Shown here: in pieces, positions 1 to 9,529 of the stretch
How the letters are laid out: the number at the start of each line of letters is the position of its first letter
Numbering within the stretch: position 1 is the stretch's first letter
From: Candidatus Moraniibacteriota bacterium
GTDB taxonomy: Bacteria > Patescibacteriota > Minisyncoccia > Moranbacterales > UBA11712
Direction: 5' to 3'
NCBI GenBank assembly: GCA_030679895.1
Contig: JAUXSN010000028.1
Coordinates: 1 to 35,230, forward strand
DNA length: 35,230 nt
Made by a program: the position numbers and the translations under genes
Notes under the pieces: generated by a model
What the model was told of the DNA's origin: nothing
Databases searched by the model: none
The model's input: the letters and a program-made list of their open reading frames with translations, nothing else

Positions 1-1
1 G

Positions 2-679
2 ATCGGGGCGTATCAATACCTGATGTCGGCGGGAAACATTGGCAGCGCTGAAAGCGCCAAAGCCACCATTGGCTCCGCCCTCGGCGGCCTAATCCTCGGT
101 CTTTGCGCCTGGCTCATTCTCAACACCATCAACCCGGATCTTGTCAGCATGAAGGACCCTGCGGGATTGAATTGCGATGGGAGTGGTGGCGGTGGAGGTG
201 GCGGTGGAGGTGGCGGTGGTGGCGGTGGTGGCGGTGGAGGTGGCGGGACTAACCCTGATGCCGGAAAATGTGTTGAGGGCACTGGAAATTGCGCCGAAGC
301 AAACATGAGTTGCTTCGGCAGCGAGGCGAAAAATGCTTCAATTGTGTGCAACGCCGAATCGGGAGGTGTTGTCCAAGCCGGAGGTGATAAATGCGGAGGA
401 ACACCTGTTTCGTATGGGCTTATGCAAATGAATACTAGCTGTCATAATCTTGGTTTAGGTTGTGAGAGCGCCTTTACACGCACTGATACGGGAGCAAAAT
501 GTTGCATTGGATCAAACGGCTGCAGAAACTCGAATTGCCAAATATCAGATACTAGCCTGTATGAACAATGCAAGGCAAAGATGTCGGATCCGACAACCAA
601 CCTTCAGGCTGCCTGTGCGCTATGGAAAGCCGAGGGATGGAGGCCTTGGAGTGGGGCAAAAAAATGTGGTATTTCTTAA
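2..679 (+). CDS. VirB2/TrbC-like pilin segment fused through a poly-Gly run to a Cys-rich lysozyme/transglycosylase-like domain (5' partial)
   Basis: Frame is open to the window edge (IGAYQYLM before the listed Met). Hydrophobic GSALGGLILGLCAWLILNTINPDLV, then 21 Gly codons, then AESGG...SYGLMQMNTSCHNLG...ALWKAEGWRPWSG, resembling SLT/lysozyme Glu and GLMQ motifs. Confidence 0.65.
   Translation: MGAYQYLMSAGNIGSAESAKATIGSALGGLILGLCAWLILNTINPDLVSMKDPAGLNCDGSGGGGGGGGGGGGGGGGGGGGGTNPDAGKCVEGTGNCAEANMSCFGSEAKNASIVCNAESGGVVQAGGDKCGGTPVSYGLMQMNTSCHNLGLGCESAFTRTDTGAKCCIGSNGCRNSNCQISDTSLYEQCKAKMSDPTTNLQAACALWKAEGWRPWSGAKKCGIS
185..247 (+). repeat. In-frame GGN minisatellite encoding 21 consecutive Gly
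   Basis: Direct codon reading: agt(182-184), 21 GGN codons (185-247), act(248-250); built from ggtggcggtgga-like units. Confidence 0.95.
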
Positions 680-697
680 TCAAAGAAATTATACATT

Positions 698-1240
698 ATG
701 AAAAAAATACTTTATGTCGTCGTTCCGCTTATCGTTGTGACAGCCCTCCTTTTCGTCTTTCTTTTTCAGAGAAAACAAAAAGCCGAGCAATCCAATATTA
801 GTAACGATTCTTCCCTCCCTGCTTCTCTCCCTGCTCCGACTCCAGAAAGCACAGGCTTTGCTGATCCCATTACAGGACTGAAATTAACCGATGATAAAAA
901 ACTTTTAGAGGAAACTCCTTCAGGCCGGGTAAAGCTCAATAATTTCGCAAGAAATGCGGAGATAGCGGATAACGGAATCATTTATCCAATTGACAAGGAA
1001 AATTACAATATCGGCTACAATTCAACCAGCAAAGAATTTATTGTGACGCTTCTCGTAGCCAGCGATATCGAAAAGGCCAGGGCGGACGCTGAAAACGACC
1101 TGCTGGCTGTGCTGGGAATATCCAAGGAAGATGCCTGTAAAATTAACGTATATTTATATGTTTCGGCAGCGCTAACGGAAGACAAAAGCTTATCGCAAAA
1201 TCACGGCCTCAGTTTTTGCCCCGGAGGCCAATCTTTTTAA
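698..1240 (+). CDS. Membrane-anchored hypothetical protein
   Basis: N-terminal TM segment MKKILYVVVPLIVVTALLFVFLF, then a Ser/Pro linker and a soluble domain. Confidence 0.7.
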   Translation: MKKILYVVVPLIVVTALLFVFLFQRKQKAEQSNISNDSSLPASLPAPTPESTGFADPITGLKLTDDKKLLEETPSGRVKLNNFARNAEIADNGIIYPIDKENYNIGYNSTSKEFIVTLLVASDIEKARADAENDLLAVLGISKEDACKINVYLYVSAALTEDKSLSQNHGLSFCPGGQSF

Positions 1241-1251
1241 AAGCAAAAAAT

Positions 1252-1815
1252 ATGATTGCTCCGAACAAAACAATAAAAATTTTCTTCATCGCCGTCGCCG
1301 TCATCCTTTTGGCAATAGTTGTCTTTTTGATAATCGGCAGAAAGCAAAATCAAGCAACAACTGAAACAAGCACTACTTCTCCTCAAGCTGCAAACCAAAC
1401 AGTTCCCGCCCTGCCTCAATCTACCCAACCGCAAACGCCTTCCAATCAAATAGCGGTACCTGAAGGATCGTCCCCCATTGAAGAGCAAAGTTCTTATTCC
1501 TATGATATACTGGAAGGGGATCCGGAAATCTTAAGCTCCGTCCAAAGCGTGAAAAGCGATTTTACGCTCGATGATATCGGGGTTTCATTCCCTTCCGCCA
1601 CGACAAAATTGAAAAACGGAAACGATATTCTTATTTTGTCCGGTTGCCGGCCCCATGATTGCGGCGGAACGAATATTGTCATCGCTTACAACAAGGCGGA
1701 CAAAAAATCATATCTCCTGGTGGAGAAAATTGGCCCTACCGCCGGATACGTCATTGATGGCGATCCTCCGCAAGGGATAAAAAACCTGTTGATCTATTAT
1801 TTCAATCAAAAATAA
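1252..1815 (+). CDS. Membrane-anchored protein with Ivy (lysozyme inhibitor)-like domain
   Basis: Start likely at 1252 (MIAPNK), downstream of the listed 1216. TM anchor, low-complexity linker, then ILSGCRPHDCGGTNIVIAYN, matching the Ivy CKPHDC inhibitory-loop motif. Confidence 0.6.
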   Translation: MIAPNKTIKIFFIAVAVILLAIVVFLIIGRKQNQATTETSTTSPQAANQTVPALPQSTQPQTPSNQIAVPEGSSPIEEQSSYSYDILEGDPEILSSVQSVKSDFTLDDIGVSFPSATTKLKNGNDILILSGCRPHDCGGTNIVIAYNKADKKSYLLVEKIGPTAGYVIDGDPPQGIKNLLIYYFNQK

Positions 1816-1840
1816 TCCAGCTTCACTCCCGCCTGATTAT

Positions 1841-3016
1841 ATGTCAAAAAAAATATTCGCTATTTCCACGCTTTTTTTGGTGCTCGTCGTCGGGTCTATT
1901 TTTATCTATAATTTCGCTTTCAAAAAACCGGCCGCAAGCGATAAGGCAACAACCGGCAACGCCCAGGAAGGCGTGACGCCCGCCAAAACAACGGCCAAAA
2001 CTGATTCCCAGAAAGAAGACGCGAAAAACAATTCAACCATTTTCGCGGTTTCCGATGAACCTGTTTTTGGCGCCGCTTTGTCCGCCGACGGAAATTCTTT
2101 GTATTATTTTTTGAAAAGCAACGGCCAGCTTAATCAAGCCGATTTCGACGGAAAGCTTGGTAAGGTTCTTTCTACGGAACAATTCACGAATCTCAAGAAA
2201 ATAATCTGGAACAAGCCGAAAAATAAAGCCATTATCAGAACAGAGCCCGCCCCCGGAAAATCCAGGTTTCTGTATTTTGATATTTCCGGCAAAAGCGTAT
2301 TCGTTTTGAAAGAAAACCTCGACTCGGTTGCCTGGTCGAGTCTGGGGGATAAAATAATTTATAAATACTACGACCCAAAAACAAAAAAACGCACCGTGAG
2401 TACAGCCGACCCTGACGGAAAAAATTGGAGCAGCCTGACCGAATTCAACTATCAAGGGGTGGAAATCAGCCCTATCCCGGGTTCTTCCGATATTTCTTTC
2501 TGGCCCAGCCCCAACGCCTTCATTTCAACTTCCGTCAATTTGATTTCTTTTGGCGGAGGAAGCAAAAAAGAACTGCTCAAAGACCGCTACGGAGTCGACC
2601 TTCTCTGGTCGCCTGACGGAAAAATGTCAGCCTTAAGCTACACCGATCAAAAAGGAGGACATACGACTGATCTGGCTATTATGAATTCGAGCGGCGGCCA
2701 GCTTAAGACACTTGCCTTCCCGAGTTTTGTCTCCAAGTGCGCCTGGTCCGGTGATTCCCGGTTCTTGTTCTGCGCTCTTCCTGGAAACATTCCTGATTCC
2801 GCCGTTCTCCCCAATGACTGGCAGGAGAGTAAAATTTCAACCAGTGATACTTTTTGGAAAGTTGAAGTGGCTAACGGCAGAAAAGAGCGGCTTGTTGATC
2901 CGGAAAAAATCGGGGGATCCTATGACGTCCTTTCTCCTTTTTTGTCAAAAGATGAAAAAAACCTGTTCTTTGTGAACAAGGCGGACGGAAAGCTATATAA
3001 ATTAGTTTTGAACTAA
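1841..3016 (+). CDS. Membrane-anchored TolB/WD40-like beta-propeller protein
   Basis: N-terminal TM; repeated AWSSLGDKIIYKYY, LLWSPDGKMSALSY, CAWSGDSRFLFCAL blade-like motifs. Confidence 0.65.
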   Translation: MSKKIFAISTLFLVLVVGSIFIYNFAFKKPAASDKATTGNAQEGVTPAKTTAKTDSQKEDAKNNSTIFAVSDEPVFGAALSADGNSLYYFLKSNGQLNQADFDGKLGKVLSTEQFTNLKKIIWNKPKNKAIIRTEPAPGKSRFLYFDISGKSVFVLKENLDSVAWSSLGDKIIYKYYDPKTKKRTVSTADPDGKNWSSLTEFNYQGVEISPIPGSSDISFWPSPNAFISTSVNLISFGGGSKKELLKDRYGVDLLWSPDGKMSALSYTDQKGGHTTDLAIMNSSGGQLKTLAFPSFVSKCAWSGDSRFLFCALPGNIPDSAVLPNDWQESKISTSDTFWKVEVANGRKERLVDPEKIGGSYDVLSPFLSKDEKNLFFVNKADGKLYKLVLN

Positions 3017-4252
3017 CGTTTTATTTTTTATCGCCAGATAGCAGTTCACTGGGATTATTGTCCAGAATAAAAACGCCATATCATTTCTCCAGTACGTTGT
3101 GTCAATCAGGCCATGGATGAGAAAATAGATTATAATGGCAAGACATAATATTCCATACAAGCGATTATTTTCAATCGCTTTTTTGTTGTCCTTAAAAAAT
3201 TGAGCTAACAATAAAACAAATCCGACCAGCCCGATAAATCCCGCTTCGAGCCAAAAAGCCAGAAACACATTATGCGGTTGGGGAACCGCCCATTCGAGAT
3301 ACGGAGGAAAATATTTCTGGTACTCCAGATATTTGTTCTGGAAATTTCCCGGCCCGATTCCGAAAAGGGGATTGTCTTTTATCATGCGGCCGGCTGACTT
3401 CCATATCATTACCCGCGAATCCAGCGACGAGCGCCCGCCAAAATTCGCCAGTCCTTCCAGCTTCTGGCTTTTCGTTTGGCCGATAATAATGGCAGCTAAA
3501 AATATCAAAATCAAGAGGCCGATTCGATGTCTGAAAGTCCTATACTTAAGCCAAAATATTACAATTAGCACTATCGCAAGCGCAAGCCATGCACCGTAAG
3601 ATTTTGTGAGATATAAATTTAATAATATAAGCAACAAGCCAGAAATTATCGCACCAACTTTCCAAAGTTCGGCTTTTTTCTTGCTCGCTAACGCTTGCAA
3701 TTTCTCAAAGCCGAACTTTTCTATCTTTATTATTCCGATCAAAAAGGGAACCGCCAAAAACATCGCCAGCTGATTCGGCGAATCATAGAAAATCCGCAGC
3801 CGTCCGTCATAAGTCAAAAACCCGGAAATCTTATAAACAGCGCCGGCCGCCGAAACCGCTGCTCCGGAAAAAAACAAAGCGAGCAAAGTTTTGCCAAGCA
3901 GGCTATCATCTTTTTTTAGAGCATCATAAAAAATAATTCCAAAAATGATCGGAAAAACAAACCAGCCCTTGAGAATTCCGAGACCGACATAATAGTTTCT
4001 ATTAGCAATTACCGACAGCGTAATCCCGATTAGAATCAGAAGGATGGGCAATAAATATTTTTTGTTGCATTTCGTGTCCAGTATTTCGTGTTTAGCAGTT
4101 TTGCTTATTAGCCACAAAAATAAAAGTATTAAAATTAATATTTCAATCAAATTTAAAGACAGCCAAACAAATTTGAACTTTACAAAATAGAAAGGCAGAA
4201 GAAATAGAATCGCTAGAACTAAGCTTTTTTGAATACGTTCTATAAAAGGCAT
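3002..4252 (-). CDS. O-antigen ligase/polymerase-like membrane protein (Wzy/WaaL type)
   Basis: Polytopic; FGIGPGNFQNKYLEYQKYFPP...AVPQPHNVFLAFWLEAGFIGLVGF motif. Confidence 0.8.
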   Translation of the reverse strand: MPFIERIQKSLVLAILFLLPFYFVKFKFVWLSLNLIEILILILLFLWLISKTAKHEILDTKCNKKYLLPILLILIGITLSVIANRNYYVGLGILKGWFVFPIIFGIIFYDALKKDDSLLGKTLLALFFSGAAVSAAGAVYKISGFLTYDGRLRIFYDSPNQLAMFLAVPFLIGIIKIEKFGFEKLQALASKKKAELWKVGAIISGLLLILLNLYLTKSYGAWLALAIVLIVIFWLKYRTFRHRIGLLILIFLAAIIIGQTKSQKLEGLANFGGRSSLDSRVMIWKSAGRMIKDNPLFGIGPGNFQNKYLEYQKYFPPYLEWAVPQPHNVFLAFWLEAGFIGLVGFVLLLAQFFKDNKKAIENNRLYGILCLAIIIYFLIHGLIDTTYWRNDMAFLFWTIIPVNCYLAIKNKTLVQN

Positions 4253-4271
4253 AGGAACTTTTTGAAAGTTT

Positions 4272-5558
4272 TTAGCTTTTAGCTTCGGCGGGGCTAACTA
4301 TTTTTTCCAAAGACAAATTAACTCCAAGCGCCAATACTATTAATAAAATCACCAGCACCTGCGGAGAATAGAGCGGCGTATCGAAAATCCCATGGACCAG
4401 AAAATATACCAGGCTTGCCGAGAGGCCAAGGCCGATGGCGGAACCGCTTCTTACGCCGCGAAAAATAGAAAGAAAAATTAAAAGCAAAAATATCAGCCCG
4501 TTAAGTATCCCTGTTTCCGCCGCGATATCAAGGAAAAGATTATGGGCATAAATTGAAGAACGCTCGCCGATTGTCGGCTCGATTTCTGCCGCGTAGTTCC
4601 CCAGCCCGACGCCGATCAGGGGATGATCTTTGATTATCTCCACCGCCTCTTCCCAATTCTTCATTCTCTCGACATTTGACCCTTCTTTCAAATTAAAGGC
4701 CGAAGCCAGCCTCTCTGAAATAGCGCCTGAATAAAATAAAAAAAGGGCTAGCGCCGCAATACTTAACGCTATCAAAATTTTTTCCAGGTATCCGGAACGG
4801 CCGATACAAATAACGATAAAAAATATCGCTCCCGCTAAAACGCCCAGATAGGCTCCCCGGGAAAAAGAAAAAAGAACCGCCAAAAGCGCCATCGCCGACC
4901 CCAAACCGGCAAGAATCCTGAATCGTCCGCCTTTTCCATAAAAAAAATATCCCAGCGCGATAAAAAAACACATACTCACAAAAAAAGAAAAACTATGGGG
5001 ATCAGGAAAAAGGCCGAAGGCTCTCATCAGAGTTTTTCCGGAAACATTGACCAGCCAGCTGGGATTGCTTTCCACCAGTTTGCCAAAGGCTTGCCCCAAA
5101 AAATAGGGGGAGAGGATTCTCGCGTATTTCAGCTCGGCGTCAAGTCCGATGACAAATTGAAGAACAAACTGAAAAATCCCCAGGAGAGCCGCCAGCGTTC
5201 CGCTTATAATTGTTATTTTCAGCGCCTTTACCCTGAATCTATTCTCACAAAAAATATCGGTCGCCACCCAAAAAAGAGGGAAAACCGACAGAAAATAAGC
5301 CAATTTTCGAAATCCTCTTCCGCTATCCTCGCCGAGAATCACCGAAAGAATCAAAAAAAATAAAAACGCGGCCGAAAGCCACATTTCGGGTTTATTCAAC
5401 ATCCAGACTTTTTTCTTTGCCAAGCTTCTCACCAGCCACAGCAAAAAAATAATCGGAATTAAGATCCGGGTTACCGCCAAATCAGCGTTGTCGCCCGGAT
5501 TAAGAGCGAATTGGAAAGGCAGGATGAGAATTAGCCCGAGAAATAAGTATTCGATCAT
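4272..5558 (-). CDS. O-antigen ligase/polymerase-like membrane protein
   Basis: Polytopic; DHPLIGVGLGNYAAEIEP...YAHNLFLDIAAETGILNGLIF motif. Confidence 0.8.
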   Translation of the reverse strand: MIEYLFLGLILILPFQFALNPGDNADLAVTRILIPIIFLLWLVRSLAKKKVWMLNKPEMWLSAAFLFFLILSVILGEDSGRGFRKLAYFLSVFPLFWVATDIFCENRFRVKALKITIISGTLAALLGIFQFVLQFVIGLDAELKYARILSPYFLGQAFGKLVESNPSWLVNVSGKTLMRAFGLFPDPHSFSFFVSMCFFIALGYFFYGKGGRFRILAGLGSAMALLAVLFSFSRGAYLGVLAGAIFFIVICIGRSGYLEKILIALSIAALALFLFYSGAISERLASAFNLKEGSNVERMKNWEEAVEIIKDHPLIGVGLGNYAAEIEPTIGERSSIYAHNLFLDIAAETGILNGLIFLLLIFLSIFRGVRSGSAIGLGLSASLVYFLVHGIFDTPLYSPQVLVILLIVLALGVNLSLEKIVSPAEAKS

Positions 5559-6367
5559 CGCTTATTAAGATATACGTTCCTGATATATATGGGAAGCCGC
5601 AGCATCTTCACCAGCCTCGCCTGCCAAGGGCCGAAATTTTTCTTAAGGTAATAGTTTTGGGAAGCGTAATAATATCTTTTTTTGTCCCGCTGGCTTGAAA
5701 AACTTTTGCCGCTCCGGTGAAAAACTTTTGCCGCCGGGTCAACGGCTATTTTCCAGCCCTTCTTTTTTGCCTGAAGGCAAAGATCAACGTCTTCAAAATA
5801 CATAAAATATCCTTCGTCAAATCCTCCGAGATCCGAAAAGAGATTTTTTCTGATTATCATCGCGCCGCCGCTTATCCAATCAGCTTCAAATATCCCGCCT
5901 TCCCCAAGGAAAAATTTCTTATTAAATAATTTGGATTTTATGATGGAAAACGGAGTTTTTTTGAATCCCCAGCATTCTTCTTGAAAATGTTCCCGGCAAT
6001 TTACAAGAATGGGCCCCGCAATGCCGAATTTTCCGTCCGCCTCAAGAACATTCAGTATTTTTTCCAGGGATTCAGTCGTGATTTTCGTATCCGGGTTCAG
6101 GAATAAAATATATTCCCCGCGCGCCTCGCGAGAGCCCCTGTTGTGAGCTCTCCCAAAGCCGATATTTTTGTTTATTTCAATAATCTTGAATCTGCCCGCC
6201 GCTTGCGGCAGAGCGCTTAAAAAATAGCCGACTGGATCGGCGTCATTGTTTATAATAATAATCTCCGTAACGTCCTGATTTTTTTTCAGGAAAGAACCGA
6301 GGGAGTCAAGGCACTCCCGTAAACAGTCGCGGCTGTTATAATTCACGATTTGAATGGTAAGCTTCAT
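5555..6367 (-). CDS. Family 2 glycosyltransferase
   Basis: TIQIVNYNSRDCLRECLDSL..., NKNIGFGRAHNRG, ILFLNPDTKI, GGFDEGYFMYFEDVDLCLQAKKKGW; 4-nt overlap with the next gene. Confidence 0.9.
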   Translation of the reverse strand: MKLTIQIVNYNSRDCLRECLDSLGSFLKKNQDVTEIIIINNDADPVGYFLSALPQAAGRFKIIEINKNIGFGRAHNRGSREARGEYILFLNPDTKITTESLEKILNVLEADGKFGIAGPILVNCREHFQEECWGFKKTPFSIIKSKLFNKKFFLGEGGIFEADWISGGAMIIRKNLFSDLGGFDEGYFMYFEDVDLCLQAKKKGWKIAVDPAAKVFHRSGKSFSSQRDKKRYYYASQNYYLKKNFGPWQARLVKMLRLPIYIRNVYLNKR

Positions 6368-6418
6368 CCAGTTGATAACTCAAGAATTTGAAATCTTGGC
6401 TGCGAACGAATATTCTTT

Positions 6419-7870
6419 TTATACTACCGGCTCGTACTCGCGGACTTCTTCGCCCTTTTTGCTGACCAGACTCAAAAGTTCTCCCGTAGTAACCACCCGG
6501 AATACCCAAAGGAGAATAAAATAGACCAGACCGCTCGAAAAAGCCAGCGCAAAAAAATTGAAGCCGGAAAACAAGAATAGAAACGCCGCCATAGCTGCGC
6601 CGGAGGCCAGGATTGCCGGACTTTTTTGGAAAGATGGGACATACTTCAGCTTTTTCCAGCACAGGATGCCCGTAAGCATCACTACCAAAAATTCGGTCAG
6701 CGATGAAGTGACTGCCGCGCCCAGATATGAAAAGCGGGGAATAAGAACCAGATTTAGCGAAACATTAAAAACGGCGCAGAGAAACAAAATCTTCATCATC
6801 TTCTTTTGAAGGTTTCCGGCAATTATCACGTTGGTGAAAAAATTTCCGAAAAATATAAAGGCTACGGCAAAAGACAGGATTTTTAGAACAACGGCTGCCT
6901 CGGAAAACGCGGCTCCGCCGATAAGATTTATTATGTCCTTGGCCAAAAACAAAATCCCGATCACGAGCGGCACAACGAGGATCAAAAATACCTTGAAAGT
7001 CTTATCCGCCACCTGCAGAAATTTGTTTTGATCGTGAAAAATATAGCGGGACATTATTGGCATAATAAGACCGACAAGCATCGCCGGAAAAAAAGAAATA
7101 TTTTCCAAAACTTTGTAGGCGGCGTTATAAATTCCGACTTCGGCGTTGGTTTTCATAATTGAAAGAAGGATGGTGTCGAGCTTGAAATAGGCGAACGTGA
7201 TGACGGCCGATATGCCAACCGGATACGACTGCGCCAGAAATTTTTTCCAGACTTTCCAGTTGAATTTGAGAGAAAAAGCCAGATACTTTCGGGACCAGGC
7301 GAATATCACCAGAAAGCTCACCAGCATATTGACAAAAAGCGTTCCCACGATGGCCAGAAAACCGATATTTTTTCTTACAACCAGGATAATAATAACTACC
7401 TGAAAAATTCTTCCAACCAGCTCGCCGATGGCTACCTTGTCCATAGCCAATCTTTTTTGAAAAAGTCCGATTAAGACCGAATAGCTTGAAGAAAAGACAT
7501 AAGCCGCCGCGGCAATCATGATTCCGGATTTAACCGCGGATGAATAAGGAAAAAGAATGACAAAAAGAGGCGCCAGAAGAGCAATCACCACCGAAAAAAG
7601 GAGCCGCATAGAAAAAACATTTCCCAGAATTTCCAACTCATTGCTTTCCGGACGGGAAATTTCCCGGGTAGAGATCGAGTAAAGGCCCAGATCCGCCAGG
7701 GCGGAAAAAAAAGCAAAAAAAGCCAGAACGGTTGAATAATCGCCAAAACCCTCTTTTCCCAAATAGCGGGTGATGAAACTGATCCCGATCAAAGCTAAAA
7801 CGGTTCCAGTGATCTTGGCCGCTGACGATATTACAACGTTATAAGCGATGCGGCGAGGAAGAGAAGACAT
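6419..7870 (-). CDS. Polysaccharide flippase (Wzx/MATE-like)
   Basis: Polytopic; KEGFGDYSTVLAFFAFFSALADLGLYSISTREISR N-terminus typical of polysaccharide biosynthesis flippases. Confidence 0.85.
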   Translation of the reverse strand: MSSLPRRIAYNVVISSAAKITGTVLALIGISFITRYLGKEGFGDYSTVLAFFAFFSALADLGLYSISTREISRPESNELEILGNVFSMRLLFSVVIALLAPLFVILFPYSSAVKSGIMIAAAAYVFSSSYSVLIGLFQKRLAMDKVAIGELVGRIFQVVIIILVVRKNIGFLAIVGTLFVNMLVSFLVIFAWSRKYLAFSLKFNWKVWKKFLAQSYPVGISAVITFAYFKLDTILLSIMKTNAEVGIYNAAYKVLENISFFPAMLVGLIMPIMSRYIFHDQNKFLQVADKTFKVFLILVVPLVIGILFLAKDIINLIGGAAFSEAAVVLKILSFAVAFIFFGNFFTNVIIAGNLQKKMMKILFLCAVFNVSLNLVLIPRFSYLGAAVTSSLTEFLVVMLTGILCWKKLKYVPSFQKSPAILASGAAMAAFLFLFSGFNFFALAFSSGLVYFILLWVFRVVTTGELLSLVSKKGEEVREYEPVV

Positions 7871-7912
7871 TAAATTAATTTCAATTTCTAATCTGACTGC
7901 AGGCAGGCAGAT

Positions 7913-8419
7913 TTATAAAGTTTCTGAAGTATTTTCTTGTTCGATATTTTCCACCGGCCGTATAACAACTTTTCTTTCCTCTCCTTCCCCGATGCTTTCT
8001 GTTCTGATTTGATTGTTTCCGGAGAGAGCCAAATGTACCACTCGTCTTTCGTAGGCATTCATGGGACGCAAAACAACGGGCCTTTTTTCAACAACGGCCT
8101 GCCGAGCCAAGTTTTGGGCCAAATCTTCCAAGGAACCTATTTTCTGTTTGAGATAATCATTGACATCTATTGAAAAGCGCATTTTTTCTTCAGTTTTTTT
8201 TCTTGCTATGGCCCGTAAAATATGCTGAAGAGACCGAAGATTTGCCCCATATTGTCCGATCAGAAGATCCGAATCTTTTGTTTCAATATTAAAAATAAGA
8301 TTTTCTCCGTCAGATCCCGTTTCTTCGCGAACGCCAAGGATAAAATCATCGAAACTCATCTTCTTAAGAGTTTCGTCTATCAAACCTTTAATCATCTCCG
8401 TGTTTTCTGGTTTAGTCAT
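7913..8419 (-). CDS. jag: Jag/KhpB-like RNA-binding protein (KH + R3H)
   Basis: DSDLLIGQYGANLRSLQHILRAIA (KH) and RPMNAYERRVVHLALSGNNQIRTESIGEGEERKVVI (R3H); position next to yidC. Confidence 0.9.
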   Translation of the reverse strand: MTKPENTEMIKGLIDETLKKMSFDDFILGVREETGSDGENLIFNIETKDSDLLIGQYGANLRSLQHILRAIARKKTEEKMRFSIDVNDYLKQKIGSLEDLAQNLARQAVVEKRPVVLRPMNAYERRVVHLALSGNNQIRTESIGEGEERKVVIRPVENIEQENTSETL

Positions 8420-8432
8420 AACTATATGATGG

Positions 8433-9176
8433 TTAGTCGCGATAAAACGCCTTGTGTTCCGCCGGCTGCTCCGGAACTTTTGCCTTTTTCATAATCAGGT
8501 ATTGCTGGCCGATAGCGAATAATGTGTTGACGATCCAATAAACAGCCAGCCCTGCCGGGAATTTCATTCCGATAAAGAGTGTCATCAGCGGCCCCAAATA
8601 AACCATCTGCTGATTCATAATATTTGAAAAGTCGCCTTTTGAGGAAGACCCGCTCGCCGGCGGAACCATCATTTTTGTTTGGATAAACTGTCCGGCTGCC
8701 GCGACAACCGCCAGCGCGAAACTGGGCTTTGTCAAATCCAACAGACCGAAAAAATTGCTGCGAATTTGCTCCGGACAGCTGACGAAGGAATAGAGGTCCC
8801 GGCACCCGGAAGAAAAATTCAGTCCGGCGATAAAAGCCTGGTAGAGGGCGATGAAAAAAACTATTTGGATAACCAGAGGCAAACAGCCCGAAGCCGGATT
8901 GATCTTTTTTTCTTTATAGAACGCCATCAGCGCCTTTCCCTGTTTTTCCTTGTCTCCTTTATGTTTTTCCTGGAGTTTTTTTATCTCCGGCTGGAGTTCC
9001 TGGAGTTTTTTTTGAGATTCAATCTGTTTTTTCGCGATTGGGTATAAAATAAACCGGATCAGAACGGTCAAAACTATAATTGATACTCCCAAGTCATGGC
9101 CGGGGAGAATATTATAAAGAAATATAAGAGAGTTATAAATCGGCTGATAGATGATTTGGTGGAATAGTTGAATCAT
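8433..9176 (-). CDS. yidC: Membrane protein insertase YidC
   Basis: GVSIIVLTVLIRFILYPIAKKQIESQKKLQELQPEIKKLQEKHKGDKEKQGKALMAFYKEKKINP; PAGLAVYWIVNTLFAIGQQYLIM. Confidence 0.95.
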   Translation of the reverse strand: MIQLFHQIIYQPIYNSLIFLYNILPGHDLGVSIIVLTVLIRFILYPIAKKQIESQKKLQELQPEIKKLQEKHKGDKEKQGKALMAFYKEKKINPASGCLPLVIQIVFFIALYQAFIAGLNFSSGCRDLYSFVSCPEQIRSNFFGLLDLTKPSFALAVVAAAGQFIQTKMMVPPASGSSSKGDFSNIMNQQMVYLGPLMTLFIGMKFPAGLAVYWIVNTLFAIGQQYLIMKKAKVPEQPAEHKAFYRD

Positions 9177-9520
9177 GTCAATAATTTGGCTTTAAAAAGC
9201 AAACTTTCGGTTTTTTCTCGAATTAATTCGAGACTTAAATGCTCAAAGAGGCATTTTGAATTAACCAAAAAAACAATTTGAACTCCCGGCTTGATTCTTT
9301 TGGATAAAGGACGCACGGCTTCTCGCATCCAGCGCTTAACTTTGTTCCGTCTGGAAGATTTCTTGGAAAACTTAAGCCCCGCCGAAAATCCGATTTTGGT
9401 TTCTTTGTCAGAACCGGGCCGGAATTTCATTATTAAAACCTCGTTAGAAACCGTTTTCCCTTTTTGAAAAACAGCATTAAAGGCTTCTTTATTTTTTAGC
9501 CGATATTTAGCCGGGAGCAT
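9173..9520 (-). CDS. rnpA: Ribonuclease P protein component
   Basis: LPAKYRLKNKEAFNAVFQKGKTV...GFSAGLKFSKKSSRRNKVKRWMREAVR; ATGA overlap with yidC. Confidence 0.93.
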   Translation of the reverse strand: MLPAKYRLKNKEAFNAVFQKGKTVSNEVLIMKFRPGSDKETKIGFSAGLKFSKKSSRRNKVKRWMREAVRPLSKRIKPGVQIVFLVNSKCLFEHLSLELIREKTESLLFKAKLLT

Positions 9521-9529
9521 TCCAAAAAA

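Noticed and set aside
13-351. Antisense ORF with a long poly-Pro run
   Set aside because: Reverse complement of the poly-Gly coding repeat; the pilin-lysozyme frame is the better supported one.
6336-6662. 108-aa minus ORF between GT2 and flippase
   Set aside because: Lies in an alternate frame over the 3' end of the flippase gene; no recognisable motif.
8422-8805. 127-aa minus ORF inside yidC
   Set aside because: Alternate frame of a confidently identified gene.
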